DNA of 64,000 nucleotides, from NCBI RefSeq assembly GCF_030864355.1, contig NC_083394.1, positions 248,001 through 312,000 of the forward strand. Direction: 5' to 3'. How positions within the stretch are numbered: position 1 is the stretch's first letter; every line of letters begins with the position of its first letter. The position numbers and the translations under genes were made by a program. Below, in pieces: positions 33,803 through 45,500 of the stretch. The notes below the pieces were generated by a model. The model did not search any database and was not told the DNA's origin. It was given only the letters and a program-made list of their open reading frames with translations. This DNA is from Cutaneotrichosporon cavernicola. Its lineage: Eukaryota > Basidiomycota > Tremellomycetes > Trichosporonales > Trichosporonaceae.

Positions 33803-35824
33803 GTTATTCGGTTATGGAGGATGGTTAGAGGATGCGCCGTTGAGGCGTTGCGGTGGTGACACTGTCACCCGACGGCGTTGAGTGAGGCGAAAGTGATGAG
33901 TGATGGATGAAGAGTGTGGAGGTTGTAGCAGAGGAGGTTTGTGCAGTGAGGGCAGATGGAAGGGGTTTAGGGTCTTGGAGACGGGGCGATGTGGCGTTTG
34001 TGAAGATGAGAGTTGTGGGTAATGGGTGGCGTGGAAGAGTTGGAGAGTTGAAGAGTTGAAGAGTGTGTCTGGAAGTTGAACAAGTGAACGGAGGAGATGT
34101 AGACGATGATTGAAACAGTCCAAGTAGTTTGAGCGATGGTGATGGATGAAAGGATTTGTTGTGCGTTATGCAGTGCTCGGTAGTGCTATAATGAAATAGC
34201 AGTTGGTGGAATCAAAGTTTGGGTGGGGAGCTGCGCTTTCGGAGCCAAGCAAATAGTTTTGCGGGATACGGGGTAAAGCAATACAAAAGTCAGGCATAAG
34301 TCTACAAAGGTCAATGTTGACCGAGTAGGCAACCAATATACACTGTGACAAAGTAGAATTCAGGGACCCGTAGGAAGGGATGGAGTGAAAGACGAAAACA
34401 AGATCGACACGCCACTCTGCCTCTGATGACTCCACGCGACCTTGCTCCCTACCGACATGTACCAATGACCCTATAAACTATAGCCATGAGCCCCATATCC
34501 CCGGGCTATATCCCCCATCACAACCCGTTAACCTAACCCGTCCCCTCTCTAATTCATCGCACCCTCACCTCCGCTCACCAACCGAAGATTCTCCGACTTG
34601 CCAGCACCTACTGTACCGTAAGCCGGCGACTCGCACCATTCCTATCAGATGCAATTTCGTGTGCCTTGCCTGCCATCGGGGTGGCCCATGGTGCATGTCA
34701 GATGGGGTGCAAGGGATGAGTGGGGTTGGGGATGACATGCGACTCTCGCTCCCGGAGGCAATTTCTTGGCGGGCTCGCAAATGCCGGCTCACTGTGATAT
34801 CGCGTTTATTATCGGAGTGACCACACCGGTGGTGTGATGGCAGTACTGGTTCGCTGGTTGATTACCCCAATACTATATACATAAGAACGTGCGAGTTCCC
34901 CATGTCATGCCATGCCCAGTTGAAGATATGCTGATCGGCAGATCGGCAGGGCTATGGGGGAGAACGCTGCCCCCTACAACCTGACGATACAAAGGACATT
35001 GTCATTCATCACCACTCTGTAACAATTTCGCAATCTACAACAATGTGACCATGTGGCGTACGTGGCGTGTAGCCATACATGTCAGCGGCGTTATCTAGTC
35101 TTCAGTTACGAGATACGGCGTCATCCCATCACCCATCATCCTGCCAAAAGTCAGCAGCTCGTCAGCTCGTCGGATCGTCGGGTTCGAGCTGACAGAATTG
35201 GCGGAAGCAGAGGTGCTGGCGGTTGTTGTACCCATCCAATGAGGGTCCGAGCCTGCTCGGTTCCCACAATCGCCACTCACCTTCCTTCACCTCCCACCCC
35301 CACACCTTGAACCTGCGGAATTGCGGAATGCAAGGCCGATTGCTCACAACCTTACCTGCTCCTTTCGATACCTGTCCACATTGCTTCTATCTATAACACA
35401 TCAAGCTATCCAGACAGGAATAAATGTCTGCACAGAGCACTCAGCGGTGCATTGTATGCCGCCTTGATGCTCTCTACCCTCCATGCATCAGACTGCGGCT
35501 TCGGAGCCGAAGAGATTGGGTCCAGACGTGAGGTGCCCCGAAGTGTACAACGACCATCGCCTCTGCACTGACTCTTGCTATACTTGTGGCCTTATACGCG
35601 TGAACGATGAATGGTATCTTTACCTGCACCGCACTCTACACTCTACATTCGCAATCTACATTCGCCCGAAACCCACTCACCCACAGCATCGTGACTAAAG
35701 CACACACAAGCGTCATTACTCAGGCTGTCGAGTGTGGAACGTCGCCACTACTCACTTTGAATACAAAACTCCCTTGCCCCCATCCTTCACAATACCTGCC
35801 TACACATCCATACCACTCGCCGGC
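33803..35824. other. Large intergenic region between divergent genes
   Basis: About 2 kb. The MPK1-proximal part holds AGTTGAAG-type short repeats (34030-34070). Scattered short frames show no protein-like features. I see no tRNA or other RNA gene. It probably contains long upstream regions of both genes. Confidence 0.45.
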
Positions 35825-37393
35825 ATGGACGACATTCCTCTCCAGGGCAAGGCCACGAGGAGCACAATCTCGACGGTCGCGCAGACCCCAAAGACCCGCC
35901 CATGGTCCTTCCGCAAGACGTACCGCGACTCTGCCACCGACGAGCGCATCTACCTCTGTGTCGGTGAGACAGACTGACAGCAGTCGGTGGCCGGTTGTGC
36001 TCTGTGATCATGTGAACTGACAGCAGCCCTCACCGAGGCTGTGACTGTGACTGTACTCGCATTGGCCGCCTTCATTGTCATGGTCGTGCGTCTTTCACCA
36101 CTCTCACACCCTCCGCCGGTTTGTCTCCTCTCTAATGGCAGACACGCATGCCACCATCCAACAAGCAGACGATTGGAGTGTCAGTATACATGGCCATATT
36201 TGTATTGGGCCGGTGAGTTTACTATGGTCTCCGTTAATCCAGCATCTTCTCCCTCGCGTACTCGCTCGACGCGATCCGTTCCCGAAACATCATCCAGGTG
36301 AGCTGCTTGGTTCCTTACGCCAAGCTCATACAGCTCGTACATCACATCTTCTTCCAAGTGTGCATGTTCGTTTATGCTGTCGCGGAGATCCCCCAGACTC
36401 GCTCCGCCCTCAAGAACCTCAACGACCCCGGAGGCTGTCTCATTCGGAACGGCGACTTTGTGTGTTCCAAACCAGACCGGACTGACGTCAGGACTGCTTG
36501 GGGCGCGGCTCGTTGTACTACCTTCTGCTAAACATCTTAATCTGGCCGATCATCATCACGGCCGTCGCCACGGCAGCCTACATCGTGCTCGTGCGGCGAC
36601 TTACCCTTCGGTTCGGGTGGGAAGAGTGCAGGATCGTCAACGCCAACTATGAGCTGAGGCGTGCGTCTGGGCCCCGACTAGCTCGTTGTTCACCACAGCT
36701 GACGACAGGAATGTACCGCACATACTCGTGCATGGTGTCGCTGCTCAAGCTCCTGATGTTCTTCGCCAGCGCGTTCTGCATGGCCGTGAGCTGGTGAACC
36801 TGCCCGATCTGACAACAGTACATCGTCCTCATCACTGTACTGTGGAAGAACAAGGTCGATATTATCATCACTATCGTCGCACTCCCGATCTTCTATCCCA
36901 CCATTCTCGCCACTGGATGGGCCCTGCTCTCCGAGGATTTCGCGTATGTTGGAGCACTGTCTCAAGCTCACACCAGCCTCATGATCATCTGTCTCGTGCT
37001 CCTGCTGGTGGGAGAGGCGTATCTCGTGTACGTGTCCGATGCCAAGCACTTTTGATGATCTGACAGAAGATACAAAATGGCCTCCCTGTGGGTGCCACGT
37101 ACCGCCAAGCTGTACACCAGTACTCGCGCCACGCTTGCAGTGTTATGTGAGTTTCAGGATTCTCGCCTCCTCCGTTGACACCAGCCGCGTTTGCCATCGT
37201 CCTGCTTGTGAGTTGTTGGCATGACCCTAACTGACCGCAGCTGGCCGTCATCGTCAACGGCATCGCTTGCCTGTTCAACTTTGGCAAGGGCCTCCTCCCT
37301 GCACACCAGGAGCGGCGGCGGCGGTCAGCGAGGTACTTGAACCCCCTGGCCGGGCAGGAGCGCGAGTTGGAGACTCGCCTTGTTATCGAGTAG
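35825..37393 (+). CDS. Polytopic membrane protein, family not recognised, 12 exons
   Basis: Exons 35825..35963, 36027..36085, 36142..36212, 36243..36297, 36334..36459, 36492..36660, 36709..36785, 36819..36943, 36977..37027, 37067..37146, 37185..37207 and 37241..37393 encode about 375 residues. Each junction was set by frame and GT/AG signals. A 46-residue soluble N-terminus (MDDIPLQGKATRST) precedes about seven hydrophobic segments, among them VTVLALAAFIVMV, LLLNILIWPIIITAVATAAY, LLKLLMFFASAFCMAV, VDIIITIVALPIFY and SAFAIVLLLAVIVNGIACL. The C-terminal tail is basic then acidic. Seven spans recall fungal RTA1-like or receptor-like proteins, but no diagnostic motif is seen. The intron 36944..36976 is 33 nt, in frame and stop-free, so it could be retained. 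Confidence 0.65.
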
Positions 37394-38884
37394 ATTTGGA
37401 ACCTGTCACGCCGGATTCCTGCGAAACGCCACCCCGGAGCGATAACGATACATGAGCTGAGCATCCCCATGCCGTTGTATTATACATTTCTTCTGTACAT
37501 GTCTTCTGTCTCAAACTGGTAACGCCTCTTGCTGTGGCATGGTCATTTCCAGTGACGCACAAGCGTGAAGCTGTGCCTGGATAGACAGAACCCAAGCCGG
37601 GGCCACGTTTCCCTCGGCCCTCTGTCGCTCTCAGTGTTTGGCGACGTATCCTTATCATGGTGCAGCCCAAACGCTCTAGCCCCAAAACTATCGGAGCTGA
37701 TGTGGCAGACGAAACGAGGCTTTGCAACTGGTGACTTTTAACCAGCGAGCCGAGAGCCTGTTGCATCGCCAACTTTTGGGGTTGCTTTGGGCTGCGCGGG
37801 TCGATGGATTGATGCAGACGATCGCGATCGGTTAGATCGGAACGCGCCAGTGACGTTGTGGACCCTGTTGAGGACGATATTCTCAAAAATTAAACCAGTC
37901 GTGATTTGCCGGCTGCCGGCAAACATGCAAACATGTCCACATGGTTGCAGGGATGAGGAGGAGTGGGATGGGGAGGTTTCTCGACATGGTCGACTGGTGG
38001 CCATGTCATGTCGACATGAGAGTGTACAACAAAAGCGTGTAGGGGGCCAGGGGGATGGGGATTACGGGAATTACGGGGACAGACCAATCAAGCTGAAACG
38101 CTGAATTGTCGGAGACGCGGGGCGCCGGGACCTCTGAGAGAGAGGGACAAGTGTGTGGCGCAAGTTGTCATGTAGACCATTAATGCATGATAACAGTCGT
38201 AAGAGAAGTGTCGACGATCGCCACAACCGTCACTAGTTGTCCCAAGTGACAATGTTGAACATGCATTCCATCAACATTGCAGAGGTGTAGAAGAGATTAA
38301 CGGAGATTGTAAATGGCCGGATGTGTGGCGTAGGCCCGACCCTGGGCTTGGTTCACCCCTCTCTGGCCCTCTGGCAGCTGGATGCTTGCTTGGCCCTGGG
38401 GAGAGAGGTAGGTTTTAGACCTCTTACCTATGGCCCAGTCAATCCAACCGGTTCAACCTTAGCTTGGCCCTCGCATTTACACAATTACACACTCTTGTAA
38501 ACTCTCACTTAGCAACTCTATCCCTCTAAACCTCTACCCCTCTACCTCCGTCTTCCTCCTCAATCTACTTTTGCTCCCACCCCCCACCCCCCTCCAGGAC
38601 CACGACTCTCCTCCTCTTTTGTCTTCTCAATAACACTCTCACTCTCCTTCGTCGCTTGTCCCTCGCGCTTCGCCTCGTCTCGCGTCAACTACACATCGAC
38701 ACGAGAATCCGAGACAGACCGCGAGCCTCCCACCTAGGTCCCGCGACCACACTCCACCCATCATCAACATTCATCAGCCAACGCCCTCCTCCTCCATCTC
38801 TTCCTCGTATCTTTCGACTCTTAGACTCCCCTGCACTCGACACTAGCCGGGGCTATCCAAGATCCCGCCAGGGCGGCGGCCGTC
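37394..38884. other. Intergenic region
   Basis: About 1.5 kb upstream of the coiled-coil protein gene. A cluster of GTCGACATG/CATGTCGAC-like half-sites lies near 37975-38020. The last 350 bp are strongly C/T-rich, as in the 5' leaders of other genes here. No gene is recognised. Confidence 0.45.
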
Positions 38885-41736
38885 ATGCCGTCCTCCCTCA
38901 TCCGCGCCGGCGTCAACGCGCTCCGCGACCGCTCCCGTGCCGTCGCTGCGTTTGCCGGCGTCGGCGGTGGTGGTGGAGCGCTACGCGACGACTTGCCCAT
39001 GCACAGCTGGCACTTGGCGCCGGAGAGCCTTTCCGACGTCAGGCGCCTTCTGGTTTGGGCGGCGGCATGCGTGTTCCTCATCGTGCTCGGTAAGTTGTGA
39101 CGGGTGTTTCTAAACTTGGATGTGTGCACGGTAAAGAAGCTTACGCAGTCGCCGCAACGTGCCCCGCCGAGTCGTCATTCCGCGCACACCTCACCGAGCT
39201 CGCGTTCCGGCGTCACCTGGCGCACATCCGATCCTCAGACGATCCCGAGGACGGCGTGCGCGCCACCAACGGTAGTACCCCAAACGGCACTACCAGTGGC
39301 GCCGACACACCTATCGCGCCATTCCGCTTTGCCAACCATGTCGCTATCACTCTTCGCACACCCAGCCTGTGCTACCGGTCTCTGTTTTTCATCGCTCTCG
39401 CTTTTGCCGCTCCTCCGTCGCCACCAGTCTACCTCACGGACCCGGTGATGGGAAAGCCTCCCAAAGCGTCCGGACCGCCCAAGCCCGAGCCCACAGTCGC
39501 CTACCTGGGCGTCCTGGGGCACTGGTTTATGCTCGGACACGTCCCGGCGATGCTGCAGTGGGCGTGGCGCGCTATGCGCATCGGACGCCGTGACAAGGCC
39601 CGCAAAAAGTCTGCCGCCCTGGACCGCGCAGGCGTCATGGAAATGCGTGCTGTCGCATTAAAGGACGAATCGCCAGGTTCAGGCTCCCGTCCGTCGGCAC
39701 TCGTCCCCAAGCTCGTCTTCAGGACCGACTCACACAAGGACCTCGCTGATTTACTGCCGCTGCACTCGACCCCGTCTTCCATTCCGTCGGTGGGACCCGG
39801 GTCACGGCGCGGATCGGTGTCTACACTCGCTCCCCTGCCAATTCCGCCACAACAACCTGATCCATCGATCGAAATCTCTTCGCCTGTGCTTCTGGCTCTC
39901 AAGACAGACCTAGCGGCCGCGCAGGCCGTGGTCACCGAACTGCAAGCTCAGCTAGCGGCGCACGACGAATCGGTCACGGCGTCGCAGGCTCACCTACAGT
40001 CGACAGTCGACGAGCTGCGGCAGCGACGCAAAGACGACGATGCTGAGCGCCAGGATCTCAAGTCGAAAACCAAGACGCTGGAGGACCAGAAGCGCCAGGC
40101 AGAATCGGCGCGTCGCGACGCGGACAAGCGGCTCAAGGCTGCGGAAGCCGTTCGCGACGGGCTGTTGGCCAAAATAGCCGCAGCTCTAGGGGAGATTGAG
40201 GATCTGAAGGAGAGCATGGAAGCGAGCGAGAAGCAGGTCAAGATTGTAAACGAGGAAGGCGCGCAACTTGTGGTCGACACGCGCGTAGCAGTGAGGAAGA
40301 AGACTGAGGAACTGGGAGATCTCGAAACTCAGATTTCTCATCTCGACACGGCAATCGAATCACTGTGTAAGCAGGTGACCGACGCCGAGGACAAGCTCAA
40401 GACCGCCGAGACGGCTGCTGAGGAGGCGCGCAAGATTGCGCCCGAAGAGGAGATGATGCTCATGGCTGCTGCGTACGAGGCCGCCGCGTCCGAGTCGTAC
40501 CTCCACGGGCAGCGCCAGAACCAGGTTGACAGTCGCTGGGCGTCCCAGGCCGCAGCGTACATGGCTGAGGCCGGGTTCCCCCAGCTCGACGAGTCATACA
40601 CCGCGCGGCCCACGGCAAGCAGCACGGCCGGCGGCTACGGGCACCTGTCTCGAGCGCACCTGCACAACGCCTCTTACCGCAGCCTCAACGATAAACGCAT
40701 GGCAGACGTTGCTGGCTTCGAAGACTTTGGCCCCGGTGCCTCGCGCTCTCTCGTACCGCAGCGCCACTCGACGCCGCCAATCCACGAACCGTCAGAGTAC
40801 GGCTCGCCGAGCACGCAATCTGCGTCGTTCTCCAACTCCTGGCTTCCGCAGGGGCTTGTGCGCTCGCTCGAGGGTGGCGACACGCCACTCGACGTTGGCG
40901 TACCCGAGACTGACGGGGACGAATCTCTGTTTGCGTCGCTCGAGGACGCACTGGCTGCGGGACCTGAGGACGAGGGTTCACCCAACTACGACTCTGACCA
41001 GGACTCGCCTGTGGGTTGGCCGTCGTCGGCTCCACCCTCTGGTGAACGCAGAGTGACGCCGTCTTCGCGCTTCAACACGACTCCGCCTGTGATGAGCACC
41101 TCCGCTGCCACGTTACCTGGTATGGGCCATCTTCCATCCTCGCGCCGCTGGTTCTCGACGTCGCCGAGCAGCGAGAACGTGAGCTCGTTCCACCTGTTCA
41201 ATGCTGGTCTGGGCTCGAGTGACTCGTTACCCGGTGGCTTCGAGAGCGCGTTCGCCCCCTCTGCCAGCGAGAAGAAGGCGCTCAAGTGGCCTCTTCTTGG
41301 CAAGGGCAGATGGACGGGAGGGCAGCGCAGCCTCAGTGCCCTGGACGAGGTAACCGCCAACCTGAAGCACGACCCCGGTCCGATCGGCAGCGGCAGTCCC
41401 CGTTCAGTCCAACCGTCTACCGGTCCCTCGGGCGCGTACAACCCAGGTCCGAGCGTCGAGGAGATCTTCAACCGTGCTCCCGGCGCGGACTGGCCCGCGT
41501 TTACCAACGGTTCATCCCGCTCGCCTCTCGCGTCCCCTGAATTTGCGACGATGACCACGACTACGACGACGGACAATTCGTCATTCCTCGGGCCCGGTCT
41601 GTACAACAACAACAAGGGCAAAGGACGGGAGGTCGGGGTCGAGGGCGAGGGCGAGGGTAACGAGGACGAGCACCGCGTGCCTGAGCGCAAGCCCTCGTTC
41701 CGCTTCTTCTCGCTTGCGCGCAAGGGTGCGGCGTAG
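38885..41736 (+). CDS. Membrane-attached coiled-coil protein of unknown function
   Basis: Exons 38885..39089 and 39149..41736 (59-nt intron) encode 930 residues. The first exon ends in a hydrophobic segment (LLVWAAACVFLIVL) that continues into VAATCPAESSF after splicing. Two further hydrophobic stretches lie near SLFFIALAFAAP and YLGVLGHWFMLGHVPAML. Residues about 312-505 form a long, heptad-like, highly charged coiled coil (LKTDLAAAQAVVTELQAQL and on to SHLDTAIESLCKQVTDAEDK). The remaining 420 residues are Ser/Pro/Gly-rich and disordered, with RWFSTSPSSE-type motifs, ending in a basic RKPSFRFFSLARKGAA. I do not recognise the family; it may be a membrane tether or scaffold, by architecture only. 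Confidence 0.75.
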
Positions 41737-42562
41737 CCTAGTATTTGAGTGTCCCCAAATGCAATGTGTTGAGGGGTGGTACGGGTGGAGGTGGAGGTGG
41801 AGGTAGATCTGTTGGACTAGGTCGAGGGGCGAGGTTTTGAGGCGCGAGAGGGCAGGCGCGTTAGATCAGAGTGCGACGCCGTCTGAAGATTCATGTCCGC
41901 GGTCCGAGCGCATCAGCCGATGCTTCCGTCACCCGAGACGTCACACGTCAGCCGTCCGCCTTTGAACAGAATGCTGGTAGATCAAGAAGGCCATTACTTG
42001 AACTACGTAGTTACGAAGGTACAAGTGGATCTGTGGCTGGGGCTGTGGAGAGCCTGGGGCCACAGTGCGGGGGCGAGTAAAATACGTTGCAGCGCCTTCT
42101 ACTTGACCAGCGAACAGGCGCCTGGCAGGTTGCACGGCCTTTATGGTATCGGCTGATTATTACAGGCCTTTAACCCGCTGGATAAACGAGATTGGTGACT
42201 CACGTGACTAGACCATAGACCCTAGTAAAGGTACGGCCGTATTGGCCGACTCGCGACTTTCGAGTCGATGGCGACATTGGTTAGCTTTAGAAAGTTAAGA
42301 AACTTGGGTTTGGTTGGATTCCTGTTTCTTATTCTTTCAACTTGTCTCATCTGTTTAACATCCCAACTTTGTGTGCGGAGCCCATTTGCACCGCGTGGTC
42401 TTGCCGACTATCCCTCGCCCTAAATACTAGCTCCCCTCCAGCAATTCCAGCTCGACCAGCAAGCTACTCTTCGATCTCTGGCTCACGCCTTCAACCTCGC
42501 CAACTCTAGCTCACTACGCTAGCCCTCGATTGCTCCGGTTCCCTTCCTTCACCGTCGCCACA
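41737..42562. promoter_or_regulatory. Upstream region of the aspartokinase fusion gene
   Basis: Holds a GGTGGA repeat after the previous stop (41782-41803), the composite TGACTCA/CACGTG site listed separately, and a C/T-rich leader before the ATG at 42563. No gene is seen. Confidence 0.5.
42196..42206 (+). promoter_or_regulatory. Composite Gcn4-type and CACGTG site
   Basis: TGACTCACGTG: a perfect TGACTCA (42196-42202), the Gcn4/Cpc1 target of general amino acid control, overlaps a CACGTG E-box (42201-42206), the core bound by Cbf1-type factors in sulfur amino acid control. It lies 361 bp upstream of the aspartokinase-alanine aminotransferase start. Binding is inferred. Confidence 0.55.
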
Positions 42563-45500
42563 ATGCGCTCCCAAGCGTCCGATGCATCAACGCCGCGCTC
42601 GGCTACGCCGACATACGGCGCCGACGAACGGCTCAAGGCCAACTCGACTGATGAGAGGGTGCCCTACGTCGTCCAGAAGTATGGCGGTACATCGGTCGGA
42701 AAGAGCCTCGATTCTATCACGGGTATCGTTGAGTGAGTAGCAAAGCGCAGCTCGCAAGCGCGAGCTCGGTCGTGTGCTTGGGCCTCTGGGCATCACGGCG
42801 ATCACCTTCCCTTTGCCTTCGTCTCTTCCTCGCCTTCCTGGCGTTCCGTGGTCACCTCATCGCGCCCCAAAACCCCATTCCTAACCCCAGATCGTACCTC
42901 GCGTCCCACCGCGTCGTGGTAGTATGCTCGGCCCGCTCGACAGAAACCAAGGCCCTCGGCACGACCAACCTCCTCCTCCAAGCCTCTCGCGAGGCGTTAC
43001 AACCCGCCTCGGCGCGCCCCACCGCAAGCGGCTACCAGACGCCGCTGTACCCGAAGCGGGTCGGCAGCGGCTACTTCTCGCAGAGCATGGTGTCCTCTCT
43101 CTCCAGCTTGAAGGACGACGGACGCAGCTCGAGCCCGAGCCCGTTCCAGCCGTCCGGCCGTGCCCGCGCCAACACCGGTAGCAGCGGGACCGAGACGCCC
43201 TCGGAGTGGGCCAACGGCTCTAATGAGACGTTTGAGGCTGGCTTCAACGCCACGGTCGACACTATCAAGCGTGGACATATTGCCGCCGCGCATAAGGCGC
43301 TCAATCGAGGCCCTCTGCGCGACGAGCTCGAGGACGAGATTGAGCGCGACTGTGAGGCACTGCGCGCGTTCCTGAATGCTGCCAATGTGAGTGTCTGCTG
43401 TGTGTGCTGTGTTTGTGGTGTGGCAGACGTCTGCTGTGTGGCGGTGACATGGTTGCATGTGGTACCGGAACGCGGGTGGTGTTGGGTTAGCGGTGTGTCG
43501 TGAAGCGAACAGCCCGGTCGGGGTATGGTGGCACGCGTGTTCCCGCAAGCCTCGTGTTTGTCACGGTCTGCTTCTGCGTTTCCAGAGTCCCGCGTGGAGC
43601 GCGGCGTCTGTTCTGCTTTCCGGCGGAGGGGTGTCTGCAGCTGTGTTACAGCAACACGCCGAGCCTAGAGGTGGACATCATGAACTCTGGGGAATGTTGT
43701 CAGATGGTCGTACCATCTTCGGGCCACAGCTATTCACCGCCTGTCGGATCCACCCCAGCCCACTCGGAGCCACGGCTGACCCCAGATCATCGACGAGATC
43801 TCACCTCGGTCGCAGGACTCTATCATCGGTACCGGCGAGCGGCTAGCGTGCAAGATTGTCGCGGCCGCATTGAGGGATCGCGGTATCGACTCTGAGCTTG
43901 TGGTTCTGGACAACATTGTCGACCAGTCGATGACGTCGGCCATGGATGCAGCGCTCACGTCCTCGGGCGACCAGGGTGTGTCCCAGCTCGGCCAGACCTT
44001 TTATGACGAGCTCTCCAGACGCCTCGGCGACAGGTTGCGCGAGTGTGGCCAGCGCGTCCCAGTTGTCACTGGTTTCTTTGGGCCCGTTCCCGGCTCGCTC
44101 CTCGCTCAGATCGGGCGCGGCTACACAGACCTCTGCGCTGCGCTGTGCGCGGTCGGTGTCGAGGCCGGCGAGCTCCAGGTGTGGAAGGAAGTCGACGGCA
44201 TCTTCTCGGCCGACCCTCGCAAGGTGCCCGGCGCGCGTCTTGTGCCGTCCATCACGCCTGACGAGGCCGCTGAGTTGACGTACTACGGCTCCGAGGTTAT
44301 CCACCCCTTCACGATGGAACAGGTCATTCGCGCCAAGATCCCCATCCGCATCAAGAATGTCGAGAACCCCAAGGGCTCGGGCACCATCATTCTTCCCGAG
44401 TCGGACCTCACTGCGAGCGTCGACGGACTCGACCGCCTCCCCACGGCCGTGACGATCAAGGACCGGATCTTGGTGCTCAACATCCACTCGAACCGCAAGA
44501 CCATCTCGCACGGTTTCCTTGCACGCATCTTCGGCACGCTCGACCGCGCTGGCGTCGTGGTCGACCTCATCTCGACGTCCGAGGTGCACGTCTCGATGGC
44601 GCTGCAGGATTTTGGCAACGCGCGTCGCCTCGAGCGCTTAGTTAAGGACCTCGAGAAGATTGGCGAGATCACCATCTCGCGCGACATGGCCATTCTTTCG
44701 CTCGTCGGCAGAAACATGCGCAACGCCATTGGTTCGGCGTCGCTCATGTTTAGCGCGCTCGCTCGCGCCCAGGTCAACCTCGAGATGATCTCGCAGGGTG
44801 CCTCCGAGATTAACATCTCGTGTGTCATAGAAAACAAGGACGCCGTCAAGGCGCTAAATGTCATCCACGACTCGTGCCTCTCGCACAAGCCGGTTGGCGT
44901 ACGCAGTGGCGACGGTCGCGTCAAGGCGCTCACGCGCGCGTCCGTCAACCCTGCGGTGCTGCACGTGGAGTACGCAGTGCGCGGCGAGCTGTCGCTCAAG
45001 GCCGACGACTTCACGCACAGGCTCCAGGCGGGCGACAAGAGCCTGCCCTTCGACAAGATCCTGTACGCCAACATCGGCAACCCGCAGGAGCGCGAACTCA
45101 AGCAGCAGCCGCTCACGTACTGGCGCCAGGTCGCCGCTCTCGTCGAGTACCCCGAGCTCATGGCACACCCAATGGCGGCCGAGCTGTTCCCCTCTGACGC
45201 GATCGCCAAGGCTGGCCAGCTCGTTGAGGAGTTTGGCTCGGTCGGAGCGTACACTGCCTCCAAGGGCTCGCTGCCGATCCGCAAGCGTGTCGCGCAGTTC
45301 ATCGAGAAGCGCGACGGCTTCCCGGCCGACCCTGAGGAGATCATCCTCACGGGCGGCGCAACGCCTGCTGTCGCCATGATCATGGACCTCGCCCTGTGCC
45401 CCGGTGACGGCGTCCTTATCCCCATCCCCCAGTACCCGTTGTACACCGCGACGCTCTCCCACTTGCAGGCGACGCCGGTGCCGTACCACCTCGACGAGAA

